A stretch of DNA of 64,000 nt from Olavius algarvensis Delta 4 endosymbiont. GTDB taxonomy: Bacteria > Desulfobacterota > Desulfobacteria > Desulfobacterales > CAJINA01. Where the stretch lies: assembly GCA_905176665.1 (NCBI GenBank), contig CAJINA010000176.1:1-64000 (forward strand). Reading direction: 5' to 3'. The position numbers were made by a program, and so were the translations under genes. Shown piece after piece: positions 1-8,959 of the stretch (its first letter is position 1; each line of letters begins with the position of its first letter). The notes under the pieces are model-generated. The model made no database searches. It was not told the origin of the DNA and was given only the letters and a program-made list of their open reading frames with translations.

Positions 1-1
1 G

Positions 2-664
2 GACGACCGCGCGCCATACCCTGGTCTTCTTTTGGGGCCAGGGATGGCGCTTATCGTCTATCTCAAACTGTTTGGGAAGATCTTAACTTTTTCAGTTAAA
101 TTTCTAAATTACGACTGGGACGGCCTTATTCCCGCGCTGCTTTCCAAAAAAGCCGACATGCTGGCAGCCGACATGACCCCGACCTTGAAAAGGGCGATGA
201 AAATCTCATTTGTCGATCCATACATGTATACCGGCAGTGTGGTATTTGTGAAGCAGGGCAGCCCGATCAAGACATTGGAAGACGTTAAGGCCGGGACAAA
301 ATTGGCCGTGCTCTTGGGCTCAACCGGTGAAAACGATGCTAAAAAGGCATTTCCAGGTGCCAAATTGAAGACTTACAAAGGCGGCGGACCGCTCCTGATC
401 AATGCGGTGCTCGCAGGCCACACGGATGCAGGGGTGAACGACGGTTCCGCTGTCAGGGGTCAGGCAGCATCCTTCCCGCCTAACAGCGTTCGTATCCTGG
501 AAGGTCAGCTGTCAAATTCTCCGTTGTCATTTGCTGTTCGCTATGATTCGCCGGATCTGCGCGCTTGGCTCAACCTGTTTTTCCTGCACACCAAGTTGGA
601 TGGACGCCTCGATGCGAATCTGGACTACTGGGTCAATTCCCTGAAGTGGAAGGAAAAGCATTAA
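2..664 (+). CDS. Amino-acid ABC transporter substrate-binding protein, 5' partial
   Basis: C-terminal part of a periplasmic binding protein of the polar amino-acid family (SBP_bac_3). The frame is open to the window edge, so the signal peptide and the first lobe start lie outside. Family hallmarks are visible: YDWDGLIPALLSKKADM followed by a T-x-x-R-A-x-x-I-S-F-x-DPY block (the first-lobe ligand-binding region), then a hinge and second lobe with the GSTGE segment. The first ~30 residues before FSVKF fit the family poorly, so the 5' end may be divergent or damaged. It is followed by two permease genes and an ATPase gene, so it is the ligand-binding subunit of that importer. The ligand is probably an amino acid or opine-like compound, inferred from downstream dehydrogenase genes. 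Confidence 0.82.
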   Translation, partial: DDRAPYPGLLLGPGMALIVYLKLFGKILTFSVKFLNYDWDGLIPALLSKKADMLAADMTPTLKRAMKISFVDPYMYTGSVVFVKQGSPIKTLEDVKAGTKLAVLLGSTGENDAKKAFPGAKLKTYKGGGPLLINAVLAGHTDAGVNDGSAVRGQAASFPPNSVRILEGQLSNSPLSFAVRYDSPDLRAWLNLFFLHTKLDGRLDANLDYWVNSLKWKEKH

Positions 665-702
665 TCCACACAGGGCCTAGCGAGAATGTGATTTATATAT
701 GG

Positions 703-726
703 GGTGAGCCGGACAAACGGCTCACC
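703..726 (+). terminator. Intercistronic hairpin after binding-protein gene
   Basis: Perfect 9-bp inverted repeat GGTGAGCCG / CGGCTCACC with a 6-base loop and no T-run. Placed between the binding-protein stop and the first permease, it probably acts as a 3' stabiliser or processing hairpin that keeps binding-protein mRNA more abundant than permease mRNA. It also argues against a GTG start at 704 for the permease, because that codon would lie inside the stem. Confidence 0.5.
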
Positions 727-769
727 ACCATTGGTATCGAACCCTTACCATAAATTACGGGTTACAAAC

Positions 770-1438
770 ATGCTAGAAGCCTTGAATTTTAGAGTCATCC
801 TGGAATACATGCCGCTCTACCTGCAATGCTTTGCGGCAACCCTATGGCTGTCCGCCCTATCATTGCTGGGAGCGATCCTGGTAGGCATCATCGCCTGCGC
901 CATGCGACTCAGCCAATCCTGGTTTCTCAAGCGTATGGCCGGTATCTACATTGAGAGTATCCGTTCGACACCGCTGCTGGCACAACTCTACTTTTTCTAT
1001 TTCGGTCTGCCCTCGCTGGGTATCATGATGCCGGAATGGGTTACCGGCGTGATCGCGCTCACCTTAAACAGCGGCGCTTATTATGCCGAGATTATCAGAG
1101 CAGGCATTCAGGCCATTTCATACGGTCAGATCGAAGCTGGCATTTCTTCCGGATTGAGTTATTTTCAGCGCATGCGCAATATCATTTTGCCGCAGCCGCT
1201 CGGCATGACAATTCGCCCCATGCTGGGGCAGGCCATCGTTCTCGTCAAGGATTCCTCGTTGCTTTCATTGATTTCAATCATGGAGCTGACCCGGGCCGGC
1301 CAGATGTTGACCTCTGACCGTTTCATGCCAACCGAGGGATTTTTGACCACCGCGGCGTTTTACCTGGTCATTTATTATATGCTCAAAGTCTTCTCCAGTT
1401 GGTCTGAAAAACGTCTGGTCTTTCAGGAAACGCATTGA
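770..1438 (+). CDS. Amino-acid ABC transporter permease (HisM/GlnP type)
   Basis: Inner-membrane permease of 222 aa, the usual size for the polar amino-acid family. About five hydrophobic segments are visible. The EAA loop that docks to the ATPase is recognisable as EIIRAGIQAISYGQIEAG with the downstream ILPQ. The ATG at 770 (MLEALNFRV) is preferred over a GTG at 704, which lies in a hairpin and would add a non-family N-terminus. It lies 17 bp before the second permease, so the two likely form a heterodimeric channel with the ATPase at 2182. Confidence 0.85.
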   Translation: MLEALNFRVILEYMPLYLQCFAATLWLSALSLLGAILVGIIACAMRLSQSWFLKRMAGIYIESIRSTPLLAQLYFFYFGLPSLGIMMPEWVTGVIALTLNSGAYYAEIIRAGIQAISYGQIEAGISSGLSYFQRMRNIILPQPLGMTIRPMLGQAIVLVKDSSLLSLISIMELTRAGQMLTSDRFMPTEGFLTTAAFYLVIYYMLKVFSSWSEKRLVFQETH

Positions 1439-1455
1439 GACACGAGGGGTAAATT

Positions 1456-2124
1456 ATGTGGGGTTTCTACTTTAACGAACTGGTGCACAGTCTGCCCTTT
1501 TTCCTTAAGGGGGTCTGGATGACCGTGGCGGTTTCCGGACTGAGTTTGATTTTTGGGACTATTATCGGCTTTATTTGCGGCATCCTGCGAACCAGCGGGA
1601 ACACGTTCGTGAAACTGATTATTGGCATCTGGGTGGATCTCATTCGCGGTACACCATTTCTGGTTCAGGTGTTTATCATATTTTTCATCCTGCCGAGTTT
1701 CGGAATTGAACTGGAAGCTTTTCCGGCAGCCGTCATTGCCCTTAGCAATCTGGCCGCCAGCTTTATCTGTGAAATCGTGGCCGGCGGTATTCTGGCAGTT
1801 CCAACCGGGCAAAGAGAAGCGGCTACCGCCTCCGGCCTGTCTGGTTATCAACAACTTCGTCACATCATTTTACCCCAGGCGATGCGGACCATTTTACCCC
1901 CATTGGTCGGCCAGTATGTGCTTCTGGTGAAGGATTCGTCCGTAGTCTCAGCAATCGGCGTGGTCGATATAACCCGGGTTGGTTGGCTAGCGGTCCAGCG
2001 TGTTCCGGAGGGCCTGATGGTGTTCGGCCTGGTTGGGCTTTTGTATTTTGCCATTTGCTATCCACTCATCAATCTGTCGAGTTTCTTGGAAAAGCGAATG
2101 ACGGTCGTAAGTACAAGGCTTTAA
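1456..2124 (+). CDS. Amino-acid ABC transporter permease, second subunit
   Basis: Permease of 222 aa, homologous to the preceding one. It begins at an ATG preceded by GAGGGG. The EAA loop reads EIVAGGILAVPTGQREAATASG, followed by ILPQAMRTILPP; the membrane segments and the RGTPFLVQ motif are typical of the family. Tight spacing to the neighbouring permease and to the ATPase 57 bp downstream supports one operon. Confidence 0.88.
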   Translation: MWGFYFNELVHSLPFFLKGVWMTVAVSGLSLIFGTIIGFICGILRTSGNTFVKLIIGIWVDLIRGTPFLVQVFIIFFILPSFGIELEAFPAAVIALSNLAASFICEIVAGGILAVPTGQREAATASGLSGYQQLRHIILPQAMRTILPPLVGQYVLLVKDSSVVSAIGVVDITRVGWLAVQRVPEGLMVFGLVGLLYFAICYPLINLSSFLEKRMTVVSTRL

Positions 2125-2181
2125 AATCTAGCCTCGAAGACGGTTGTATTTGGACAGGCAAATTAATAGGGGAATGAGTCT

Positions 2182-2910
2182 ATGATCTCTTTTAAAAGCG
2201 TAAATAAATGGTTTGGTGATCTGCATGTCCTGAAAGACATAAATATAGAGGTTGCTTCGGGGGAAGTGGTTGTGGTCTGCGGCCCCAGCGGCTCTGGAAA
2301 AAGCACCCTTATTCGCTGCATTAACCGCCTGGAGCCGATACAGGAAGGCGAACTCGTCGTTGATGAGATGGCGGTGCACGACAAAAAAATCAACATGACT
2401 AAGATTCGGGCGGAAATCGGATTTGTTTTTCAATCCTTCAACCTCTATCCGCACATGACAGCGCTGCAAAACACAACAATCGCACCCATCAAGGTCAGGA
2501 AAATGAAGAAGGAAGAGGCCGACAAGCTCGGCCGCAAGATGCTTACCCGGGTGGGTTTGGAAGACCGGATTGACCACTACCCGGCCCAACTCTCAGGAGG
2601 GCAACAGCAGCGGGTGGCCATCGCCAGGGGGTTGTGTATGCAACCCAAAATCATGCTCTTTGACGAACCGACATCCGCCCTAGACCCTGAAATGATAGGC
2701 GAAGTACTGGATGTCATGAAGAGCCTTGCAACTGAGGGTATGACGATGATGGTGGTAACCCACGAGATGGGATTTGCCCGCGAGGTGGCCAACCGGGTCG
2801 TATTCATGGATGAAGGCAAGATTGTAGAAGTCGCACCGCCGAACGATTTTTTCACCAACCCGCAAACCGACAGAGGTAAATACTTTTTAAGCTCAATTTT
2901 AACACATTGA
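2182..2910 (+). CDS. Amino-acid ABC transporter ATP-binding protein (GlnQ type)
   Basis: Cytoplasmic ATPase of 242 aa driving the importer. Walker A is GPSGSGKST, the Q-loop is [13 protein letters not shown], the signature motif is LSGGQQQR, Walker B is [14 protein letters not shown], and the switch His is in VTHEMGF. All catalytic residues are present and the length matches GlnQ/HisP. It closes the transporter block; the opine dehydrogenase-like gene starts 49 bp later on the same strand, suggesting uptake and catabolism are co-expressed. Confidence 0.93.
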   Translation: MISFKSVNKWFGDLHVLKDINIEVASGEVVVVCGPSGSGKSTLIRCINRLEPIQEGELVVDEMAVHDKKINMTKIRAEIGFVFQSFNLYPHMTALQNTTIAPIKVRKMKKEEADKLGRKMLTRVGLEDRIDHYPAQLSGGQQQRVAIARGLCMQPKIMLFDEPTSALDPEMIGEVLDVMKSLATEGMTMMVVTHEMGFAREVANRVVFMDEGKIVEVAPPNDFFTNPQTDRGKYFLSSILTH

Positions 2911-2959
2911 TCAGGTTTTTATTACATCGCTTGGTCTGAGGAATCAGGAGTATAGCCAT

Positions 2960-4042
2960 ATGGACATTGCTGTATTGGGTTCTGGGAACGGAGGCTGCGC
3001 CGTTGCCTTCGATTGTGCCGCCCATGGCCATCAGGTCAGGTTGTTTGATTTTGAAAATTTCCCGGCGAGTATCCAGGCTGTTAAGGAGAACGGCGGTATT
3101 CACTGCGAAGGGGTGCTCGCGGGTTTTCAACCGGTGGTTTATGCCGGACACGATATCGATAAGACGCTGGACGGGGCCGACATCATCTATGCTGTTGGTC
3201 CGGCATACAGCACGAAACCATTTGCCGAAGCCTGCAAGCCATACCTTAAAGCAGGGCAGGTCGTCATTGTAAACCCAAGTTCTTGCGGCGGCAGTATTGA
3301 ATTTAAAAACGGCGCCGGGTTGGATCTTCGTGACAGGAATATTGTCGTTGCCGAAACATCGACGCTGCCGTATGCCGTACGGCTGCTGGAACCCGGTAAA
3401 ATAAGGATCTTCAACAAGCTCAAAGGCGGGTTGTTTCTTGCTGCGGTCCCTGCTGAAAAAACCGAATCTGTGATCGCACAGGTGCGAGATGTCTATCCAG
3501 CGATGAGTGCAGCCAAGAATATCCTCCAAACCAGTTTGCAAAATGGAAACCCAGTCATCCATCCCGCGATTACGCTCATGAATGTGGCTCTCATTGAACG
3601 CACCCAGGGTGATTTCGACTTTTATCACCAGGGTGTCACCCCGGCGGTCGGCCGCCTAGTTGAAGCGGTTGATCGAGAACGAATTGCGATCGGTGAAAAA
3701 TTGGGTATTGAGGTCCTTCCCGATCCGGAATTGGGCGTTATCCAAGGATACATGACTGAAGCAACGTACGACAAAGGATTTAATACGGCACCTGGATTCG
3801 CCGGGGTCAAAGCCCAGAGTAAACTGGACTACCGCTATTTCAATGAAGATGTGGGATACGGCTTGGTGTTTCTTGAAAGACTTGGTGACCAGATCGGGGT
3901 AGCTACGCCAATCATGTCGGCGATCATCGAACTGGTATCACTGCTGATGGACCGCGATTATGTGGGGGAATCCCGACGTACGCCGGAAACATTAGGGCTT
4001 GCAAATCACACGGCTGAAGAGTTGGAAGCCCTGCTGGCATAA
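2960..4042 (+). CDS. Opine dehydrogenase-like protein (NAD/NADP octopine/nopaline dehydrogenase family)
   Basis: Two-domain dehydrogenase of 360 aa. The N-terminal Rossmann fold starts with AVLGSGNGGCAVAFDCAAHGH (dinucleotide-binding GxGNGG), and the C-terminal half has the octopine-dehydrogenase-type helical domain with a conserved His-containing NPVIHPAITLMN segment. Family enzymes make or oxidise N-(carboxyalkyl)amino acids (opines) using NAD(P). The start is an ATG with AGGAGT upstream. Coming directly after an amino-acid importer and before a saccharopine-type dehydrogenase, it more likely degrades an imported opine than makes one, but the direction is inferred. Confidence 0.85.
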   Translation: MDIAVLGSGNGGCAVAFDCAAHGHQVRLFDFENFPASIQAVKENGGIHCEGVLAGFQPVVYAGHDIDKTLDGADIIYAVGPAYSTKPFAEACKPYLKAGQVVIVNPSSCGGSIEFKNGAGLDLRDRNIVVAETSTLPYAVRLLEPGKIRIFNKLKGGLFLAAVPAEKTESVIAQVRDVYPAMSAAKNILQTSLQNGNPVIHPAITLMNVALIERTQGDFDFYHQGVTPAVGRLVEAVDRERIAIGEKLGIEVLPDPELGVIQGYMTEATYDKGFNTAPGFAGVKAQSKLDYRYFNEDVGYGLVFLERLGDQIGVATPIMSAIIELVSLLMDRDYVGESRRTPETLGLANHTAEELEALLA

Positions 4043-4107
4043 AAAGTGTACTTGAATTATTTAATTCGTGTCATTCGAATGGGCAAACCTATCGGAGTCC
4101 GAAAATT

Positions 4108-5280
4108 ATGCACGCGTTGGTGTTAGGTGGTTGCGGCGGTCAGGGAAGAGCAGCCTTGTATGATCTTTCCAGAAATCAAAAGGTAGATCGCGTCACGTGT
4201 GCGGATATTCAACCCGAACTCCTGAATTCATTTGACTTCCTTACTAAGGATAACATTCAAGCCGTCAGACTGGATGTAGCTGATTTAAATGCGCTGGCGT
4301 CTATCATGGATGACGAGTTTGATGTCGTGCTTGATTTTTTGCCACCCCAATGTGTCCGGCCTGTTGCCGAAGCCGCGATACACAGGGGTGTTCCACTCAT
4401 CAATACCAACTATCCATATGACATTCTGGACCTCGATGAGGCCGCCAAGGAAAGAGGCGTTGCCATTATGCCGGAGTGCGGCCTCGATCCGGGGATTGAC
4501 CTTGTCCTTTACAAGTATAGTCTCGAATATTTTGATGAAGTGTTTAAACTCAATTCTTATTGCGGTGGAATTCCCGAAAAAGCAGCCTGTGACAATCCTT
4601 TAAATTATAAAATTAGCTGGAATATTGAGGCGGTCCTGAACAGTCAGAAGAGAGATGCAACGCTTATTGCAGCTTCAGAGGAAATATATATCCCGGCGGA
4701 GGCGCAACACGATAATGTCTTTATTCACGAGATTGACTTCCCGGGATTGGGCTCCTTGGAGGCCATTCCCAATGGCAATGCAGTCCATTACGCCGAATTA
4801 CTGAACATTGCCGGCGCGCTCACTGAAACCGGGCGGTATACCCTGCGGTGGCCCGGCTGGTGCGCCTTCTGGCGCCCGATGAAGCAGCTGGGGTTCCTAA
4901 GCCATGTGCCGCTCAAGGACATCCCGCACGAAGTGTCCCCTTTTGAAATCGTGACCACCATCCTGGCACCCCAGCTGCAATATAAAGACGATGAAAAAGA
5001 TCTGGCCGTCATGGTGAACACGATCGAGGGCCTGAAGGACGACGAACGGCAAATCATGACGTGTTCCCTTTTGATTGAACGAGATCTGTCAACCGGCTTA
5101 TTGGCCATGAATATGGGAGTGGCCTACCCAGCCTGTATCGTTGCCGAAATGATTGTCAATGGGGAAATCACCCCAAAGGGCGTTCTTTCACCGGCGGTCG
5201 ATATACCCTGTAAGGGTTTTCTCGACCGTTTGAACACCAAAGGTATTGTCGTGCAGGAGAGGATTGATTCTTCAAAATAG
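4108..5280 (+). CDS. Saccharopine dehydrogenase-family protein
   Basis: Protein of 390 aa with an N-terminal Rossmann domain (ALVLGGCGGQGRAALYDLS) and the saccharopine-dehydrogenase C-terminal catalytic domain (segments PECGLDPGID, LNSYCGGIPEKAACDNPLNYKISW). Family members oxidise or form secondary amines such as saccharopine, or oxidise the 6-amino group of lysine. Together with the preceding opine dehydrogenase-like enzyme, it suggests a two-step pathway that breaks an imported N-substituted amino acid. The exact substrate cannot be read from sequence. Confidence 0.85.
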   Translation: MHALVLGGCGGQGRAALYDLSRNQKVDRVTCADIQPELLNSFDFLTKDNIQAVRLDVADLNALASIMDDEFDVVLDFLPPQCVRPVAEAAIHRGVPLINTNYPYDILDLDEAAKERGVAIMPECGLDPGIDLVLYKYSLEYFDEVFKLNSYCGGIPEKAACDNPLNYKISWNIEAVLNSQKRDATLIAASEEIYIPAEAQHDNVFIHEIDFPGLGSLEAIPNGNAVHYAELLNIAGALTETGRYTLRWPGWCAFWRPMKQLGFLSHVPLKDIPHEVSPFEIVTTILAPQLQYKDDEKDLAVMVNTIEGLKDDERQIMTCSLLIERDLSTGLLAMNMGVAYPACIVAEMIVNGEITPKGVLSPAVDIPCKGFLDRLNTKGIVVQERIDSSK

Positions 5281-5353
5281 TATTCCGTCCCATTGCCAAG
5301 CATACGCGCGGCTGAATTGCATAGCTCAGCAACCCACAGCAAAAGGAGTGCCC

Positions 5354-5821
5354 ATGGAAGGTTTTAAAAAAATTCTATACCCGATAGCACTGACGAGCGT
5401 GTCCCCGGTCGTGGCACGGTATGTGGTCACTATGGCAAAACAGTTTGATGCCGAGGTGCACCTGCTGCATGTCCTGCGACGCTTTGACTGGTTTGTGGAC
5501 ACCTATGTTTCCGATCTACCGGAACCTGATTTCAAACGCATTGCCAGCGACTTTGAAAGTCAGGTGATGGTGCAGGCCAAACAAAAGCTCGATACGTTTA
5601 TCAAGCGCCATTTCAAGGATGTCCGGATCGGAAAGGCCGATGTCGTTTCAGGGACCAATTATAAACAAATCATGCAATACGTGGAATCTGAAAGCATTGA
5701 TCTCATTATCATGGGCACCGGGACCACCCTGCAGAAAGTAATGTTTGGCTCGGTTGCGGAAAAAGTGTCCCGGCTGGCCACCGTGCCGGTTATGTTAATT
5801 AAGAGTGGTTCAAAGAAATGA
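5354..5821 (+). CDS. Universal stress protein, UspA family
   Basis: Single UspA domain, 155 aa, starting at an ATG with AAAAGGAG 5 bases upstream; a longer in-frame start inside the previous gene is unlikely. It begins KKILYPIALTSVS and has the C-terminal ATP-binding-type motif LIIMGTGTTLQKVMFGSVAEKVSR (family G-x2-G-x9-G-S/T). It is cytoplasmic. It sits immediately before an antiporter gene, an arrangement common for Usp proteins linked to transporters, where they may act as nucleotide-dependent modulators. Confidence 0.88.
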   Translation: MEGFKKILYPIALTSVSPVVARYVVTMAKQFDAEVHLLHVLRRFDWFVDTYVSDLPEPDFKRIASDFESQVMVQAKQKLDTFIKRHFKDVRIGKADVVSGTNYKQIMQYVESESIDLIIMGTGTTLQKVMFGSVAEKVSRLATVPVMLIKSGSKK

Positions 5822-5853
5822 TAATGTGCCCCAAGCAATAAAGGAGAGCAAAG

Positions 5854-7284
5854 ATGGCAACAAAACGTGAAAAACGTGATCCGTATGTCTGGGAAGCCCT
5901 AATTTCGATACTGGGTTTGATAATTTTTATCAGCCTCGCAATTTTGCGCTATGAAACAGACGCCCATGTTCCCATTCTGCTCGGCGTGTTCGTGGCGGCG
6001 ATCATCGGTTTGCGGGCCGGTTTCAGCTGGAAAGACATTGAAACCGGCATGCTCAACGGTATCACCAATTCCCTCCAGGCTATTGTGATTTTACTAATTA
6101 TCGGCATTCTTATCGGGGTGTGGATCTTAAGCGGCGTGGTACCCACCCTGCTTTACTACGGCCTGAAAATACTGCACCCGTCCATATTTCTGCCGGCCAC
6201 ATTGATCATTTGTTCGATCACCTCCCTGGCCACCGGCTCCTCCTGGGGAACCGCGGGAACCATTGGCATCGCTCTGATCGGTGTTGGTGAAGGGCTGGGA
6301 TTCCCGCTACCCCTCGTTGCCGGCGCGGTGCTTTCGGGTGCCTATTTCGGTGACAAAATGTCACCCCTATCTGATACCACCAATATGGCGCCGGGCATGG
6401 TGGGCACCGATCTTTATACCCATATAAAGCACATGTCCTACACCACCGGGCTCAGCTATGCCATTACCCTGGTAATCGAGATTGTGCTTAGCTTTTTTTA
6501 CGGCGGCGGGCAGGCCAACCTGGAGAGCGTCAATCAGATCCTCACCGGTATCGACGCCCAGTTCAGTGTCAATCCAATGCTGCTGATACCTCCTGCGATT
6601 GTCATGGTCCTGGCGTTTAAAAGAATCCCGGCGGTTCCCGGCATTGTGATCGGCATCCTGACGGCCGGTATTCTGGGTGCCATTTTCCAGGGTAATGATT
6701 TTGGCGGTCTCCTCTCAGCGGCCTATGGCGGTTACACCAGTAATACCGGGGTGGAAGCCGTAGATAACCTGTTGACCAAGGGCGGTTTGTCCTCCATGAT
6801 GTACACGGTTTCACTGGTTATCTGCGCTATGATGTTCGGCGGGATCATGGAAAAGACCAACCAGCTGCGCGTTGTGGTCGCCGTTATTCTAAAAAAGGCC
6901 CAATCCACCGGTTCGCTGATTACGGCCACCATCCTGACCGCCATCGGATCAAATCTGATCTTGTGCGATCAGTACATGTCCATCGTGATGACCAGCAAGA
7001 TGTACGCCCAGTCATACAAAGACAAGGGCCTGCATCCCAAAAACCTGTCCCGGGCCGTTGAGGACAGTGCTACGGTTACCGCCAATCTGGTCCCCTGGAA
7101 CTCGGGCGGTGCTTACATGACAGCCACCCTGGGTGTGCCTACCATCGCCTATCTGCCGTTTAATTTCTTCTGCTGGATCTCGCCAATTGTTTCCATGCTC
7201 TACGGCTGGTTCAACATTACCATTGATCCCCTGGATGAGGAGGTTGAAACTCCAGATGCGGAGCCCGAACAAGGTTCTGCTTAA
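5854..7284 (+). CDS. Na+/H+ antiporter, NhaC family
   Basis: Very hydrophobic protein of 476 aa with about 11-12 membrane segments. It contains NhaC-family signatures: the LATGSSWGTAGTIG stretch, GAYFGDKMSPLSDTTN, and the late NLVPWNSGGAYMTATLGV. The family exchanges Na+ for H+; some members exchange amino-acid or organic anions, which would fit the operon. ATG start with AAAGGAG. It probably belongs to the same transcription unit as the upstream uptake and dehydrogenase genes. Confidence 0.88.
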   Translation: MATKREKRDPYVWEALISILGLIIFISLAILRYETDAHVPILLGVFVAAIIGLRAGFSWKDIETGMLNGITNSLQAIVILLIIGILIGVWILSGVVPTLLYYGLKILHPSIFLPATLIICSITSLATGSSWGTAGTIGIALIGVGEGLGFPLPLVAGAVLSGAYFGDKMSPLSDTTNMAPGMVGTDLYTHIKHMSYTTGLSYAITLVIEIVLSFFYGGGQANLESVNQILTGIDAQFSVNPMLLIPPAIVMVLAFKRIPAVPGIVIGILTAGILGAIFQGNDFGGLLSAAYGGYTSNTGVEAVDNLLTKGGLSSMMYTVSLVICAMMFGGIMEKTNQLRVVVAVILKKAQSTGSLITATILTAIGSNLILCDQYMSIVMTSKMYAQSYKDKGLHPKNLSRAVEDSATVTANLVPWNSGGAYMTATLGVPTIAYLPFNFFCWISPIVSMLYGWFNITIDPLDEEVETPDAEPEQGSA

Positions 7285-7341
7285 AATCATGACGATCTTT
7301 TGATGAACGGTGTCAGAATAAAATGAAAGGGAGATACGGAT

Positions 7342-8238
7342 ATGTTCAAAACTATCTGTTTCAAAATCATATGTGCCGTTTTATTGTCCGGACTGTGGTT
7401 GGGCCCCGGGAATACTTCCGCCTTGGCTGCCGATGTCGAATTAGCCAAAGACTCGACCCTGGAGGGCATTATGCAACGGGGAGAATTACGCATCGGAGTA
7501 GAAGCAGGGTATATGCCCTTCGAGATGATCGACAAACGCAGCGGACTACGCCAGAAGGAGATCCGACATGGCGGCGTTCGCCGTAAAGGACGTAAACTTA
7601 GCCTGATAGGCTTTGACATTGATATCGGTATTGAAATGGCCAAGGCCCTGGGCGTCAAACCGGTGTTTGTAGACACCTTGTGGCCCAGCATCATTCCCGC
7701 TTTGAATTTAGGCCGCTTCGACATCATTTTCGGTGGGATGTCCGTTACCGAGTCCCGCAAGCAGAAAGTGGATTTTGCCGAGCCTTTCATGACGGTGGGG
7801 CAGACAGTCCTGCTCAATGCCAAGCATAAAGCCGCGGTTAAATCCTACCGGGATCTCAATGATCCTAAATATATCGTGGTTTCCAAGCCCGGAACGACCG
7901 GCGAGGAGGCCGTGAAGAAAATGATACCCAGGGCTACCTATAAGACCGTTGACACGGAAATCGCTGGGGCTATGCGCGTGCTCGAAGGAACGGCGGACGC
8001 CTTTGTCTACGATTTGCCGTTCAATGCCGTGTTTACCGCTATGCACCAATCGGAACAGCTGGTCTTTTTGGACAAGCCCTTTACCAAAGAGCCGATTGCC
8101 TGGGCGATACGCAGGAATGATCCGGACTTTTTGAAATTCTTAAACGATTTTCTGTCAAAAATTAAGTCCGACGGCAGCTTTGATGAAATTTATAACAAAT
8201 GGTTTAAAAGCTCGGATTGGTTTCCCTATGTTCGATAG
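7342..8238 (+). CDS. Amino-acid-type periplasmic binding protein, orphan
   Basis: Binding protein of 298 aa with an Sec signal peptide (residues 1 to ~31, likely cleaved around SALAAD). The mature part follows the SBP_bac_3 plan: LRIGVEAGYMPFEM, GFDIDIGIEMAKALG, and the second-lobe YIVVSKPGTTGEEA segment. Oddity: a strongly basic insertion of about 15 residues (KEIRHGGVRRKGRK region) lies between the first strand and GFDIDIG, where most homologues have a short loop. No permease or ATPase follows, so it may share the transporter at 770-2910 or act as a sensor. Confidence 0.87.
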   Translation: MFKTICFKIICAVLLSGLWLGPGNTSALAADVELAKDSTLEGIMQRGELRIGVEAGYMPFEMIDKRSGLRQKEIRHGGVRRKGRKLSLIGFDIDIGIEMAKALGVKPVFVDTLWPSIIPALNLGRFDIIFGGMSVTESRKQKVDFAEPFMTVGQTVLLNAKHKAAVKSYRDLNDPKYIVVSKPGTTGEEAVKKMIPRATYKTVDTEIAGAMRVLEGTADAFVYDLPFNAVFTAMHQSEQLVFLDKPFTKEPIAWAIRRNDPDFLKFLNDFLSKIKSDGSFDEIYNKWFKSSDWFPYVR

Positions 8239-8287
8239 GACGATCATGTGTTGGCAACAACCTATCATTAGGCCACAAAGCTGATTG

Positions 8288-8959
8288 ATGGCAACTTGTT
8301 TTACCAAATTGATCCGCAGGACTAGTTTCACGACTATTTTGTTGTTCGTGTCCTGCTTCGGCCTGCAGGCGGGCGAAAACGGGCAGGTACTGGAATCATC
8401 AGCGAACGGGCAAATCAACGGAATCGTAAACCCACATGATTCAACTTGCTATGATTGGCGAGGAACGATGGTTCCGTGTGATTTTAAGCGGCCGTACGCC
8501 GATCTCCTGCTTGATGCATCCAGTCCGGCAACTCGTTTTACCGATAACCGCAATGGTACGGTTACCGACAGGCTGACCGGGCTTATCTGGCTTAAGCATA
8601 CCAATTGCTTTGGAATGACGGATTGGAAAGGGGCTGTGCAGGCTGTAAAAAAGCTTAAAGCTGGAGACTGCAGCTCTGATCCGGCCTTCGTCTTATCGGA
8701 CGATTCATCTGCCGGCGACTGGCGTTTGCCGACCATGCGAGAACTCTGTACACTGATTGATTTCAGCCGGAGAAGCCCGGCCTTACCTGAAGGCCATCTG
8801 TTCGGGGAGCTGCCACCCGGCTTCCATTGGTCGGCGACCACGCTGGATTCTCATTCCGAAGTAGTTTGGATTGTGTACTTCGAATCCGGCACCACCTGTT
8901 ACGATCAAATAGATAGTCGTGCCGGCCATGTCTGGCCGGTTAGGGGGCCTGTGGAATAA
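8288..8959 (+). CDS. Secreted DUF1566 (Lcl C-terminal-like) protein
   Basis: Protein of 223 aa with an N-terminal hydrophobic segment (signal peptide, about residues 10-30). The C-terminal half carries DUF1566 hallmarks: RFTDNRNGTVTDRLTGLIWLKH, a W-x-A core, DWRLPTMRELCTLID, and the terminal VWPVRGP. These domains occur in exported surface proteins of deltaproteobacteria; function is unknown. The ATG at 8288 is used; a TTG lies one codon earlier. It is 49 bp downstream of the binding protein and may be its last co-transcribed gene. Confidence 0.75.
   Translation: MATCFTKLIRRTSFTTILLFVSCFGLQAGENGQVLESSANGQINGIVNPHDSTCYDWRGTMVPCDFKRPYADLLLDASSPATRFTDNRNGTVTDRLTGLIWLKHTNCFGMTDWKGAVQAVKKLKAGDCSSDPAFVLSDDSSAGDWRLPTMRELCTLIDFSRRSPALPEGHLFGELPPGFHWSATTLDSHSEVVWIVYFESGTTCYDQIDSRAGHVWPVRGPVE

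Noticed and set aside
704-769. GTG start at 704 for the first permease
   Set aside because: The codon is inside a 9-bp stem and the extra residues are not family-like.
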